Notes under the pieces: model-generated
Databases searched by the model: none
The model's input: the letters and a program-made list of their open reading frames with translations, nothing else
What the model was told of the DNA's origin: nothing
Shown here: in pieces, positions 21,632-32,781 of the stretch
Layout: the number at the start of each line of letters is the position of its first letter
Position numbering within the stretch: position 1 is the stretch's first letter
Program-made: the position numbers and the translations under genes
Assembly (NCBI GenBank): GCA_037962975.1
Contig: CM075674.1
Span: forward strand, 41,616,501-41,680,500
DNA from: Clitoria ternatea
Lineage: Eukaryota > Streptophyta > Magnoliopsida > Fabales > Fabaceae
DNA length: 64,000 nucleotides
Direction: 5' to 3'

Positions 21632-24600
21632 GTATGTTTTAAGGCAAGTAACACCCATTGGTACTTGGATAGTGGGTGTTCTAAGCATATGACGGGAGAT
21701 AAAAGTAAGTTTACATCACTTACTCCACGAAATAAAGGATTTGTTACTTATGGAGATAACACAAAGGGAAGAATACTTGGAATCGGAAATATTGGTAAAA
21801 ATTCTTCCACCTCCATAAATGATGTATTATATGTTGAAGGACTAAAACACAACTTGCTTAGTATTAGTCAATTATGTGATAAAGGCTATAAAATCGTTTT
21901 TGAATCAAATGGTTGCATAATTGAAAACAAACTAAACAAGGAAATAAAGTTCGTTGGTCAAAGAGTAGATAACATTTACATGATTAATCTAGATTGCCTT
22001 GCTTCAAATGATGTACAATGTTTCATAACTAAAGAGGATGAATCATGGCTTTGGCATAGAAGAATCGCTCACATTCATGTAGACCATTTAAATAAACTTG
22101 TTTCAAAAGATTTAGTTATTGGTTTACCAAAATTGAAATTTGAAAATAAATTTTGTGAAGCTTGTCAAAAAGGAAAACAAGTAAAGGCTTCTTTTCAAGC
22201 AAAAAATATTGTTTCAACAACAAGACCTTTACAACTTTTACATATGGATTTATTTGGACCTTCGAAAATCAAAAGTTTTGGTGGAAACTATTATGGTCTT
22301 GTGATTGTGGTTGATTACTCTAGATATACATGGACATTGTTTCTTACTCATAAAAATGAAGCATATCATGCATTCAAGAAACTTGCCAAGGTTATCCAAA
22401 ACGAACAAAATTTAAAAATAGCATCCATTCGAACGGATCATGGGGGAGAATTTGAAAACCAATCTTTTGAGAAATTTTGTGAAAAGTTTGGGATTGAACA
22501 TAATTTTTCGGCTCCAAGAACTCCACAACAAAATGGAGTAGTTGAAAGGAAAAATCGATCTTTAGCGGAGCTTGCAAGAACTATGTTGAATGAAGCAAAT
22601 ATTTCAAAACATTTTTGGGCCGATGCGGTGAACACCGCTTGTCATGTTATGAATCGTTGTTTAATAAGGCCTATACTAAAGAAAACCCCCTATGAACTTT
22701 ATAAAGGACGAAAACCAAATATTTCTTACTTTCACATTTTTGGATGCAAATGCTTTGTCTTAAACAATGGAAAGGAAAATCTTGGAAAATTTGATGCAAA
22801 ATCTGATGAAGCAATTTTTCTAGGTTATTCATCTACTAGTAAAGCATATAGACTCTTTAACAAACGAACCTATACAATTGAAGAGTCTATACATGTTAAA
22901 TTTGATGAACTTAACCAAAATCCTCCGAGAAAGGAAGTTGATGATCTTGTAGGTACCTTCCAAGAAATGAACTTAGAAGACAAAGAAGAAGCCAACAATG
23001 AAGAAGGTGCAACACAACTTGATAAACAACAAGATTGGGTAACCTTAAAGGACCATCCCTTGGACAAAATCATTGGAGAAATAACCAAAGGGGTAAGTAC
23101 TCGAAATGCCATTAGGAATGCATGCAATCACTTAGCCTTTGTATCTCAAATTGAACCCAAAAATATTGATGAAGCCATTATTGATGAACATTGGATGTTG
23201 GCCATGCAAGAAGAATTAAACCAATTTGAAAGACATGAAGTTTGGGAACTTGTGCCAAGACCCAATGACCATCAAATAATAGGCACCAAATGGGTTTTTA
23301 GGAATAAACTAGATGAAAACGGAATAATAACTAGAAACAAAGCTAGGCTAGTTGCTAAGGGGTATAATCAAGAAGAAGGAATAGACTATGAAGAAACGTA
23401 TGCTCCCGTAGCTAGGTTAGAAGCCATTAGATTATTATTAGCTTTTGCTTGTTGTATGGATTTTAAGCTTTATCAAATGGATGTCAAAAGTGCCTTTTTA
23501 AATGGCTATATTCAAGAAGAAGTTTATGTAGATCAACCTCCCGGTTTTGAAAATCATAAATTTCCAAATCATGTTTTTAAATTGAGAAAAGCTTTATACG
23601 GTTTAAAGCAAGCTCCAAGAGCTTGGTATGAAAGACTTAGTAAATTTCTTTTAGAAAATAATTTCGAAAGAGGAAAGGTTGACACTACACTATTTATAAG
23701 GCGTAAAAATCATGACATTCTTTTGGTACAAGTTTATGTTGATGACATAATATTTGGTGCTACAAATGAAAGCCTTTGTCAAGAGTTTGCTAAATTCATG
23801 CAAAAAGAATTTGAAATGTCTATGATGGGAGAACTCACCTTTTTCCTAGGATTACAAATTAAACAAACAAATGAAGGAACTTTTATTAGTCAAACAAAAT
23901 ATTGTAAAGAATTACTCAAACGTTTTGAAATGAATAAGGCAAATGAAATAGCAACACCAATGAGCACATCTTGCTATCTAGATAAAGATGAAAAGGGTAA
24001 GGACGTTGAAATAACTAAGTATCGAGGAATGATAGGATCCTTACTTTATTTAACTTCTAGTAGACCCGATATTATGTTTGCCGTATGCATGTGTGCTAGA
24101 TATCAAGCTTGTCCTAAAGAATCACATCTCACCGCTGTAAAAAGAATTTTGAAATATCTTGTGGGTACTCAAAATGTTGGTTTATGGTATCCCAAAGGCG
24201 TTGAATGTAATCTTTTAGGATATTCCGATTCCGACTTTGCGGGTTGTAAGCTTGATAGAAAAAGTACTAGTGGCACATGTCATTTACTTGGTAGTTCCCT
24301 TGTTTCTTGGCATAGCAAGAAACAAGCAAGTGTTGCATTGTCAACGGCTGAGGCAGAATATGTAGCAGCCGGTAGTTGTTGTGCTCAAATTCTTTGGATG
24401 AGACGACAACTTCTTGATTTTGGTATTTCCTTGGATAAAGTCCCCATTAAATGTGATAACACTAGTGCAATAAATATATCTAAGAATCCGGTCATGCATT
24501 CTAGGACCAAACACATTGAAATAAGACATCACTTCATAAGAGACCATGTTTTGAAAGGAGATTGTGTACTTGAATATGTTGAAACTTCAAAACAATTGGC

Positions 24601-24679
24601 GGACATTTTTACAAAACCCCTTCCAAAAGACCAATTTATAAATATTAGAAGGGAGTTAGGAATTTTGGAAATTTCCTAA
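21632..24679 (+). CDS. copia pol polyprotein (protease, integrase, reverse transcriptase, RNase H)
   Basis: Open from just after TAG 21629-21631 to 24679; the first ATG is at 21665 (1004 codons from it). With residue 1 at that ATG: protease YLDSGCSKHMTGD around residue 2; GAG-pre-integrase with WLWHRRIAHIH near 130 and CEACQKGK near 165; integrase core D195, D258, E294; reverse transcriptase with QMDVKSAFLNG near 605 and YVDD at 691-694; RNase H with YSDSDFAG near 853, ALSTAEAEYVAAG and LADIFTKPL near the end. No internal stop or frameshift is seen, and all catalytic residues I can place are present. Same frame as gag. It could be translation-competent; transposition activity is unproven. Confidence 0.95.
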   Translation, partial: VCFKASNTHWYLDSGCSKHMTGDKSKFTSLTPRNKGFVTYGDNTKGRILGIGNIGKNSSTSINDVLYVEGLKHNLLSISQLCDKGYKIVFESNGCIIENKLNKEIKFVGQRVDNIYMINLDCLASNDVQCFITKEDESWLWHRRIAHIHVDHLNKLVSKDLVIGLPKLKFENKFCEACQKGKQVKASFQAKNIVSTTRPLQLLHMDLFGPSKIKSFGGNYYGLVIVVDYSRYTWTLFLTHKNEAYHAFKKLAKVIQNEQNLKIASIRTDHGGEFENQSFEKFCEKFGIEHNFSAPRTPQQNGVVERKNRSLAELARTMLNEANISKHFWADAVNTACHVMNRCLIRPILKKTPYELYKGRKPNISYFHIFGCKCFVLNNGKENLGKFDAKSDEAIFLGYSSTSKAYRLFNKRTYTIEESIHVKFDELNQNPPRKEVDDLVGTFQEMNLEDKEEANNEEGATQLDKQQDWVTLKDHPLDKIIGEITKGVSTRNAIRNACNHLAFVSQIEPKNIDEAIIDEHWMLAMQEELNQFERHEVWELVPRPNDHQIIGTKWVFRNKLDENGIITRNKARLVAKGYNQEEGIDYEETYAPVARLEAIRLLLAFACCMDFKLYQMDVKSAFLNGYIQEEVYVDQPPGFENHKFPNHVFKLRKALYGLKQAPRAWYERLSKFLLENNFERGKVDTTLFIRRKNHDILLVQVYVDDIIFGATNESLCQEFAKFMQKEFEMSMMGELTFFLGLQIKQTNEGTFISQTKYCKELLKRFEMNKANEIATPMSTSCYLDKDEKGKDVEITKYRGMIGSLLYLTSSRPDIMFAVCMCARYQACPKESHLTAVKRILKYLVGTQNVGLWYPKGVECNLLGYSDSDFAGCKLDRKSTSGTCHLLGSSLVSWHSKKQASVALSTAEAEYVAAGSCCAQILWMRRQLLDFGISLDKVPIKCDNTSAINISKNPVMHSRTKHIEIRHHFIRDHVLKGDCVLEYVETSKQLADIFTKPLPKDQFINIRRELGILEIS

Positions 24680-25608
24680 TTGATTTATTTTATCACACTT
24701 TCTTACTCTTTGAACAAAATTTTGCAAATCTTTAACTTAAAGATTTTAAACTCATCTTTTCCATAAAATTTTCATTTCCTTGAACATAATACCTTCCTTT
24801 GTGATATACATACAAATTTTTAAGACAATTTATACTCACATTTTCAAATAATCAACTTAATGCTCTACAAATCTTTTGTCTTATTTAAAGACCCCGTAGA
24901 GTCCCCATTTATTTCAAACATATTTTGACACAAAGATAATCTCCTATATACAACATGATTCTCAAAAATAAATGGCAAATGACCCTTGATTTTCTTGACT
25001 TTCTTGTGCAACAAAATCATTGGCAACTTGCAAAATTTAAATCTTTGAACATATCCCTCACAAAACAACCATCTAGTAACCTGATTCTTCAAACTCGCGT
25101 AAAAATAGCTAGATGAATCGATTCCCATGAGACATTATGTGCCTATATGCTTTGAATGATTTTGTGATGCATGTTGCATTGTCATCCTACTTCAAAATGT
25201 ATGCATCTACCTTTAAGTTGTATATGTTTATAAGGAAATCTTTTTGATGATGCCAAAGGGGGAGAGAAATACATATTCTTAAAGGGGGAGAGATATATCT
25301 ATAAGAAAGGGGAAGAATTTATAAAAATATCTTTGTAAAAGGTGAGAGATATTTAAAGTATTGTATGATTAAAGGGAGATGACTAAGAAGGAGAGAACAT
25401 ATATTAAGGGGGAGAGACCATATATTAAAGGGGAGAGACCTTTGTTTCTTAAATACTTTCTTGATTTCTTGTGTCTATGATTTCATCAACATGCAGTATC
25501 AAATTATATATGATAGGGGGAGTCTTTATTGCAATATATATATGAATTGTTATGATACTAACACCCCAAGAGACAAACATTTGTTGTCATCATCAAAAAG
25601 GGGGAGAA
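24680..25608 (+). other. copia 3' region with repeated purine-rich tracts and PPT
   Basis: No gene. From 25254 to 25444 there are about seven AAAGGGGGAGAG-like tracts separated by AT-rich spacers such as ATATATT. Another AGGGGGAG lies near 25516, and the true PPT AAAAAGGGGGAGAA (25595-25608) abuts the 3' LTR. One GAATCGATTC palindrome sits near 25113. Confidence 0.85.
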
Positions 25609-27264
25609 TGTATTTGTATGTTGATGTAGGTTTTGATAATGACACAACAAATGAAGGATCAAGATCAAACATATATATTTATGGATGAATTAATTATGTT
25701 TGATGAGGCAAAATTGATGAAATGGTTTAAGGCATTTAAAGAAGCTCAAATTTGGTGAAATAAATTTATCAAAGTGCCTAAGGATCAAAGGTTTGGAACT
25801 AAGATTCATTAAATATCAAAAAGGGGTGAAACAAAGTGCTGGAATGTATGCAACAGACACTTGAATCGATTCACATGGCAAGGCATAATGACATGAATCG
25901 ATTCCTACGAATTGAATGGCCCAGGAAGTGAAAAATCAAAGCATGAATCGATTCCTCCTTGTAATGAATCGATTCATACGGTTCAAATTGGCCCAGGATG
26001 TGTTTTTTAACAGAATGAATCGATTCCTCTCTTCTTTGAATCGATTCACGCGTGGATGTTTGCCCAGTAACTCAAATTTAATGACTTGAATCGATTCATA
26101 TGCCATAAGAATCGATTCATGAGGCTGTCAGAAGGTAGAAACATGCGCAGACTCCAATTCCCTTTCGGTTTAATCAAAATGGAAAGCCCAAGGCAAGGTT
26201 CCATGCTTTGTCCCTCTCCACATGCATGTGTTACATTGAAAATGCAATTAAATTAAATATTATACAAACATGCTTCTTGATGCACATGCAATATTCTCTT
26301 GGAGACACTAAAAGGTTTATTGAAATTGGAATGCCAAGTTGAATGGAGACACACATGCCTAACACTTCAAGCTCCCAAGGAATTAAATATTACATATGCC
26401 ATGCCTCATGGAGCCTATAAATAGAGAAGGAGTTGAAGGCAAAACTTGCACCAAGCATTTGAAGCATTTCCATTTGCTTTCTTCCTCCTCCATTCTCTTG
26501 CTCTTCTACTTACTCTCTTTATTCTTTGATTGGTATAATTCTTGAGAGTTAATTTGTGGGAAGATTATATTTGTGTACTTAACTTGCATATCCTCTCTTT
26601 GAGAGTTACTATCTTGTGTAAGCTTTAAACTTGTATATCCACTCTAGTGAGAGAGTTTCCTTGTACACTTAAACACTAAACTTCATAGAAGCTTTGGGTT
26701 GGGTTTCAACCTTGTAATTGTGAGATTGAGAGATTGGGTGGGGTGCCCTTGTACTTGTGAGGATTGGATTCTTGAGTGTGGGACACTAGGAAGTTGCAAT
26801 TGCTCAAAGTGTATCTCTAATCTACAATAGTGGAAATCCTCTAAGTGGGTTGCTTAGAGGCGAGACGTACACCGGCGTGGTGGAACTCGTATACATCGGT
26901 TTGCAAATCTTTCTTCCCTTAACTCATTTACTTTGTGCACTTAATTTGTTTGCTTAAATTCCTTGCTTTATTAATTTGACTAAGTGCATGATACATTAAG
27001 TTGAAACCTTTTTAATAACATTGTTGAACTTGGACTTAAGCATTTCTTTTGAATCAATCTTTCTAAAGTCCTATAAATTGCTTTGTAACTAAATTGATTC
27101 ATTGTTCAAACTCTTTAAAATTTGTTGCTTCTTGTTATCTAATTTATTATCTTAAGTATACATAGTGACAAAAGAATCAATTTCAAGAGCATTCCAAAGA
27201 AAATTTTTTAATACTCAATTCACCCCCCCCCCCCTCTTGAGTAATTGAGGCCACTTGGTTAACA
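25609..27264 (+). repeat. 3' LTR of the copia element
   Basis: 1656 bp, TGTATTTG...GTTAACA, the same palindrome array at 25863-26118 and TATAAATA at 26416. It is followed by GTATC (27265-27269). Length differs from the 5' LTR through a roughly 27-bp deletion near 27117 and an expanded C-run near 27225. Confidence 0.95.
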
Positions 27265-27269
27265 GTATC
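27265..27269. repeat. Target site duplication GTATC, right copy (copia)
   Basis: Second copy of the pentamer at 18090-18094. Confidence 0.93.
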
Positions 27270-27716
27270 ATCCTCGGGAGTAGGCTCCCAAGGATTACCC
27301 AATAGGGTACTGATAGTGTCCCGGTCATATGTAATATGCCGGCCCCTCACCCAACTCGTCCGCTGCTGTCCTATGTTCGGTGCGTCCTGGCGAGTCCTGA
27401 AGGCGTTCGCATAAAACTCCATCACTAAGATGGGATCCCCCTCAGTCGGTAGAGAAAACAGGGGTCCCCATCTCCTCCTCTGAACTTTATCCTGCAGCTC
27501 AGGATAGTCTCCAGCACTAAGATCCAATACTCTCTCCCACATCAGCTTTTGGCCCTTAATCTGATGAAAGCGGGCCCATTTCGCGTCAGTGTGAAATCTC
27601 GTAGGATCCCTCGGCCCTAACACCTCCTGTCCCTGAAGATCAGGATCCTCAGAAGTAGTATCGGTGTCAGTGGCCCTTCTTTGTCTTTTAGAAGGACCAG
27701 TGGTAGGATGGATTTC
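27270..27716 (-). pseudogene. Plant-transposon-protein ORF of element B, N-terminal part
   Basis: Minus-strand open frame with DPTRFHTDAKWARFHQIKG, QDKVQRRRWGPLFSL, VMEFYANAFRTRQD and WVRGRHITYDRDTISTLLG. The order 'EFYAN ... VRGR' is characteristic of the 'putative plant transposon protein' domain family, usually followed by the part now at 17483-18094. The frame runs straight into the GTATC target site of the copia. The start is unclear: the frame is open to about 27716, where TTTTTTTACAG precedes ATGGC, so either this ATG (in another frame) or a splice acceptor could be used. Role unknown. Confidence 0.68.
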
Positions 27717-28954
27717 TTCGGAGCCATCTGTAAAAAAATTTTAAAATTAAAAACACATTAAATTAAAAAGTAAATCACACATTACAATCATATACAATCA
27801 ACCAAATATTTACACAAAATTTAAAACACAAATTTTTGGTTTTTCTAAGGATAAAAATTTACACAAAATAGACATGTAATTCACAAAATTCAAAACAACA
27901 TATTTTTATATTTTTGTGATTTATAAAGAAAGTTAATATGTATATTTTTGGATTTTTAACAATAAAACAAAAATTCACACAAAATAATATGCATCAAAAA
28001 AAATTTTATTTTTAATTTTTATAAATGCAAGAAAGTATAACAAATACTAAATAAGGTAATTTATTAATTTAAAAGAAAACAACAAACAAACTTTAAAATA
28101 GGCATACTGGACTGATTTATTAAAAACAAAAAATAAATATATACATGAAACAGTAAATATCACTCAAAATTTAACAAAATTAAAAACAGAGGCTGACGCT
28201 ACGCGTGGGCGGGACGCTACGCGTCAGCCTGTCCTGCCCACGCTATACGTCAAAGGGACGCTATGTGTGGGCTTGCAGTTCATCCTCACGCTACGCGTCA
28301 GTGGGACGCTACGCGTGAGCTGCGCAGAACAGAAACAAAATCAGGGGTTACACAGCAGCAACCCCTTTCCAAACCACATTCAATTCAATCAGCAAGCAAT
28401 TTCCAATGGTCATCTACTTCTAACCCTAACCACATGCAATTCTAAGATTTGAAAATTAAAATTAAACTACAGAGAAAGGATTAGAAAACTTACTTGTGAT
28501 CCCTTGAGCAAATATGAGAAGGTTTGGAAGTGTTGAGAGAAAAAGAGGGTTTCAAAATTTTAGGGTTTTGAAAACTAAAGTGAGGCAGAGAGGAGGTTTT
28601 AGGTTTTAAAAGCTAAGATGGGCCTCTCTGGTTCAGTTTTAGAAACTGAACGTGGGCTCTGACGCTACGCGTGGTTGGGACGCTACGCGTCATGTTGAAA
28701 ATTCAGAGTCCACGCTACGCGTCACAGAGGCGCTACGCGTGGGCTTCTATTTTTTTTATTTTATTTTTCAAAATTTTGATTTTCAAAAACCTTTTCTTTT
28801 GAGTTTTAAACCCCTTTTCATTTAAAAACATAATTCTAAAAATTTTTGTTTTGTTTTTTTTTCATGTTAAAAAAAATTGAAAATAACAAGAAAAGAATGG
28901 GTTGCCTCCCATTGAGCGCTAGATTTAATGTCTCCAGCCAGACATTACCTCTGA
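27717..28954 (-). other. Non-coding internal region of element B with ACGCTACGCGT clusters
   Basis: No convincing gene. AT-rich flanks surround two GC-rich islands (28190-28325, 28655-28745) made of repeated ACGCTACGCGT and its inverse, the same motif as in the LTRs. In an autonomous relative this would be where reverse transcriptase and integrase lie; they are absent. Confidence 0.7.
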
Positions 28955-29599
28955 TTAATCAGGTGGTCTCCCAATATTTGTTGAGGAATCACCTGTCTTG
29001 TTCTTCCTCCTTCTTCTTCTCTGAAGCTTGATTACCTGTCTTTCATCATTCAAGGCATCGGTTAATTTAAAACAATTTAATTGAGTGAGAAGAGATATAC
29101 CTGGTTCGGTTGAAGGGTAAACTTTATCATTCGTCCTAAGATGTTCATGAGCACTGAAGTTTACCTCTTCTTCATAAACTTTGACTGCAACCATACTTTG
29201 ATCAACATCTACTCTTATTTTTGCAGTCTTCATGAAAGGTCTTCCTAGGATTAGGGGGATCTCAGTATCCTCCTTCATATCCAGTACCACAAAGTCAACC
29301 CTGAAGTGGTACTTATCAACCTTTACCAATACATCTTCCACAATCCCAAAAGGCTTCTTGACAGAGCAATCCGCAAACTGTAAGTTTGTCTTCGCTTCTT
29401 TTAGCTCAAATTCACCAATGCGCTTTATTAAATCTAGGGGCATCAGATTGATGTTTGCCCCTAAATCCAACAGAGCATTCCTGATGTTGATATTTCCAAT
29501 GGTTACAGGAATGGTGAAACTCCCCGGATCTTTACATTTTTCCAGAGTTATTATGGTAGTACAGTTTGTTTCTTGCTCTTCATTTACTGACTCTTGCAT
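28955..29599 (-). CDS. Aspartic protease ORF of element B
   Basis: 214 codons on the minus strand. DLGANINLMP is at residues 45-54 as in A, PLILGRPFMKT near 115, and a tail of about 65 residues ends in a basic stretch (KLQRRRRRKNKT). It is the uninterrupted version of the protein cut in A, and differs from it at only a few sites. It starts 24 bases after the gag tail ends, in another frame. Expected role: Gag processing. The frame is open, but the element is non-autonomous and gag is broken, so function is doubtful. Confidence 0.8.
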   Translation of the reverse strand: MQESVNEEQETNCTTIITLEKCKDPGSFTIPVTIGNINIRNALLDLGANINLMPLDLIKRIGEFELKEAKTNLQFADCSVKKPFGIVEDVLVKVDKYHFRVDFVVLDMKEDTEIPLILGRPFMKTAKIRVDVDQSMVAVKVYEEEVNFSAHEHLRTNDKVYPSTEPGISLLTQLNCFKLTDALNDERQVIKLQRRRRRKNKTGDSSTNIGRPPD

Positions 29600-29622
29600 A
29601 TTTTTTTCTTTTTCATTTTTTT

Positions 29623-31082
29623 CTATTTTTTTACTTTCTTTTCTTCTTCTTCTTTCTTTTTCTCATTCTTTTCTTGACAATCAATTTTCACAACTTTACA
29701 ATTTTCAGAAGAAACAACATTACATTGTTCCCTTGGGTTTTGAGTATTTGTAGTAAACCCAGAACTTTTTAATTCGGCTATTTCTTTTATAAGCTGACCC
29801 ATTTGTATATCCGATGCTTTCCGGGCAGCTTCATTTGTCTCCACAAATTGTAATAGTTGTTGAATAGATTCCTCTATCCTTGCCAATCTTGCATTGTCAG
29901 TTTGTTGTTGCTTAAACTGATTGTTAGGAGGTCGGTTGGAAGGTCCAACATCCTGTCTCCAGCCAATATTCTGATTTTGCCAACCTTGCAGGTAATTGTT
30001 AGGAAAAGAATTTCCATGATTGAAAGGAAAATTACCTAAGGGTGCCCTTTGATGGTTCATAAAATTGGCTTACTCTTGCTCATTTCCACAGTAATCACAT
30101 GGTTGTTCTCCCATGCAGTGCATACATTGTTTAAGTTGAGCAGGGGGTGGTGATGTTACTTGAGCAATTTGGAGTTTCTCCAATTGCTTGCTCATAACTT
30201 CAATTTATTAGGTCAGCAATTTTTGCTGAGCCAATACTGCATCATTCACTCCCAATTCGAGTATTCCTAGCTTCCTCTGTACATTACCTCTTTCATGTTT
30301 TGCTTGGTGATCACTGATAGACATTGATTCCAATATCTCAATTGCTTCCTCTACAGTTTTTTTCATTAAAGAACCACCTGCATAAGCATCTAACATCATT
30401 TTGAACTGAGGTAATAAACCATGTAAACGATCCTTACCTTTTCGGCATCATCCAGGTTATGGTTTGGACATTTTCTCAAGAGTGCTTTAAATCGTTCCCA
30501 TGTTTCCCCTAATGATTCATTATTATTTTGAGAAAAAGAATGTATGGCTGTCATGGCTTCAAAATATTTTGAAGGAGAATAAAATCTTTTCAAAAATTTT
30601 CTTTCAACATCGGACCAGTTTGCAAAACTACCCTGTGGGCAAGATTTAAACCATTCTTTAGCTTTACCAATCAATGAAAAAGGAAATAACCTTATATAAA
30701 CAGATTCTTCTTGATTGGGTTCAAAACCAATTATGCTACATAACTCATAAAAAACAGTTAAATGTTCATATGGTTCTTCATGATTTAAGCCAGCAAATTG
30801 ATTATTTTGAATAATATTTAAAGTAGCAGGTTTAATCTCCACTGGTACAACAAGTCCTTGAAACATTCCCGAAACTCGGGGTGGATCATTAATAGCAGCA
30901 AACTGTCCCAATGTTCTCCTTTCAGCAGCCATATTTGAATTTTCAAAAGTTTTAGAAGTAGAAGAAGATTTAGTTTGTGTTTTAGATTTCAAAGACTTGA
31001 TTTTCTTTACAAACCTTTCTATCTCAGGATCAAAATAAATTTTACCTGTAGTAGATCGGGTTTGCATACACAAACTAAACAA
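29623..31082 (-). pseudogene. gag of element B, broken by a frameshift and stops
   Basis: Minus strand, from MQTRSTTGKIYFDPE through GLNHEEPYEHLTVFY. It is the uninterrupted version of A's gag and proves the empty site. After VRIVY a one-base deletion, relative to A, shifts the frame near 30425. The frame resumes at MMLDAYAGGS (30399) and meets a stop after QQKLLT (about 30207). The TAA after NEQE, near 30073, is shared with A. The last piece (30060-29623) ends in a Lys/Glu-rich tail. Confidence 0.85.
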
Positions 31083-31184
31083 AGAAAGTTAGTGTAACAA
31101 TAAGTAAAAGTAAAAAATTTAACTAAGGTAAAAAAATATTTACCACGATAATTAAAAATTTACTGTTTTACTGAAACAATTCAA

Positions 31185-31202
31185 TCCCCGGCGACGGCGC
31201 CA
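31185..31202 (-). other. Primer binding site of element B
   Basis: Minus strand TGGCGCCGTCGCCGGGGA, seven bases inside the 5' LTR end at 31210. Confidence 0.88.
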
Positions 31203-31209
31203 GAAAACT

Positions 31210-32781
31210 TGTTAACCCGGCGATAGCGTCTGAACCGTTTGTTTCTACCACCGGGTTGTTAATTGGCAAGCGCACCAATCGTTTGTAGTTTTCAAAATTT
31301 AGATATCGTTCCACTGGGATTGAAAGTCCAATAACAACAGTAATTTTCTATTCACTAAGGTAAATGTGAAGAAAGTTATGGACAAAAGAATGATTTATAT
31401 ACAATTTATACAGTATTCACAGGATAGCATGATTGAGTAGTTCATGAGCTGAAAAGAAAATAAAAATCTATCTAAAAAGTTGAGTTGCAATATAGAATAG
31501 GTAAGATACTTGAGATAAACACAGATAAACAAATTATGTTGGAAATTGGATCCCTAATCTAGAATAACAATGAGGAACTCAAGACATGCATATTTAATCA
31601 TCAAGTTTCATGTCATTGCAGCTTAAAATCATTATAACCGATCCCTCGTGATATAAATTCTAAGAATTCACCGTAAAGTCCGATCCCTCGTGAGCTTTCT
31701 CAGTAAAAACTTGCATTAAGACCTGGCCTTATGGCAACAATGGTTAACAACCCCTATAGAATTGAGATACCAAGGGTATTCCAACTTTTACTTTCGTCAA
31801 AACAAGTTTCAATACGGCATGAATAATCATTCTCCCATTTGACATTCATACTAATAAAACAAGTTTCAATACACATGAAAATCATTCTCCCGTTTGATGT
31901 TCATATTAATAAAAGGTTGAAATACTAACATGGACTTGAATTATAAACATGCAGAGGTCAAATTCACAACATTATACTCAATAGATTAGTTCACTAATTT
32001 CAACATAAACAAATTAGTTACACATGGTAAAAGTAGAAACAACACTTACAGAGTTTGACATTACGAAGACGATGGAAACTTCACGATACAACGATCACAA
32101 TACACCATAACACTCTCAAGTATCTAGAAAACTATTCTAGAACTACAAACTCTAAAAGAAATACTCAAAACTCGAGTATAGAAGAGAGGAAAGAACTCTG
32201 AAAATAGAGAATGGGATATGTTGAATGGTGTTGGATGGCCCTATTTATAGGGCTGAGCAAGGGTGCTGACGCTACGCGTCAGTGTGACGCTAGGCGTCAG
32301 ACCCCTGACTCAGCTTCCATTAAACAGCTGATAATGGCCACTTCAAATTATTAAATTTGATCATGCTTGGCCACTTGGATGTGTCTCCACTGTGTTTTGG
32401 CCATTTGTGTTGAGTGGAGTGGCCATTGGTGCTGAGTGGGGTGGCCATTATTGGGTCAAAGCTGAGTGCTTGGCCAAGTTGGATGTGGAGTCCATGCAGC
32501 ACTAACGCTACGCTTGGTTGTGACGCGTAGCGTCAGCATCAAAATTCAGAGTCCACGCTACGCGTGGGATTGATGCTACGCGTCAGATCCTCTAGTATAA
32601 TTTTTTCTTGAATTCTTTACTTTTTCATTACAAAACTAGAGAAAATTGATCAAGGGCAGATTATTTCCAACAACATCCATTTATTGAATTAAAAACCTAA
32701 TTTTCTAACAATTTAACCAAATTTTTATTTATTTTTTAAAAAATTTTATTAAAAGATTTATTGTAAATTTGAGGACTAACA
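31210..32781 (-). repeat. 5' LTR of element B (reversed)
   Basis: 1572 bp, plus-strand TGTTAACC...GGACTAACA. Same motifs as the other three LTR copies (ACGCTACGCGT at 32268-32300 and 32505-32585, TATA box reversed near 32243). Its outer edge abuts the middle of A's 3' ORF with no target duplication. Confidence 0.92.

Larger units (their letters stand above)
18095..27264 (+). mobile_element. Ty1/copia LTR retrotransposon, nearly intact and young
   Basis: 5' LTR 18095-19769, Met-tRNA PBS at 19772, gag, pol with protease-integrase-RT-RNase H order (copia order), purine-rich 3' region, PPT at 25598-25608, 3' LTR 25609-27264, 5-bp duplication GTATC. By eye the LTRs differ by about five substitutions in about 1650 bp, plus one deletion of about 27 bp near 27117 and extra Cs near 27225. 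This implies a recent insertion. It sits in the transposon-protein ORF of element B and is the youngest dated layer of the nest. Confidence 0.95.
14688..32781 (-). mobile_element. Element B: opposite-orientation sister of element A, carrying a copia insertion
   Basis: Read on the minus strand: LTR (32781-31210), PBS (31202-31185), gag (31082-29623), protease (29599-28955), about 1.2 kb non-coding, plant-transposon-protein ORF (27716-27270, continuing 18094-17483 after the copia), 3' region, PPT, LTR (16338-14769), then an extra PBS and leader fragment (14768-14688). Without the copia the LTR-to-LTR length is about 8.8 kb. No reverse transcriptase, RNase H or integrase is found. No 5-bp duplication flanks B: the left side is the A protease, the right side is the middle of A's 3' ORF. 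Confidence 0.82.
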
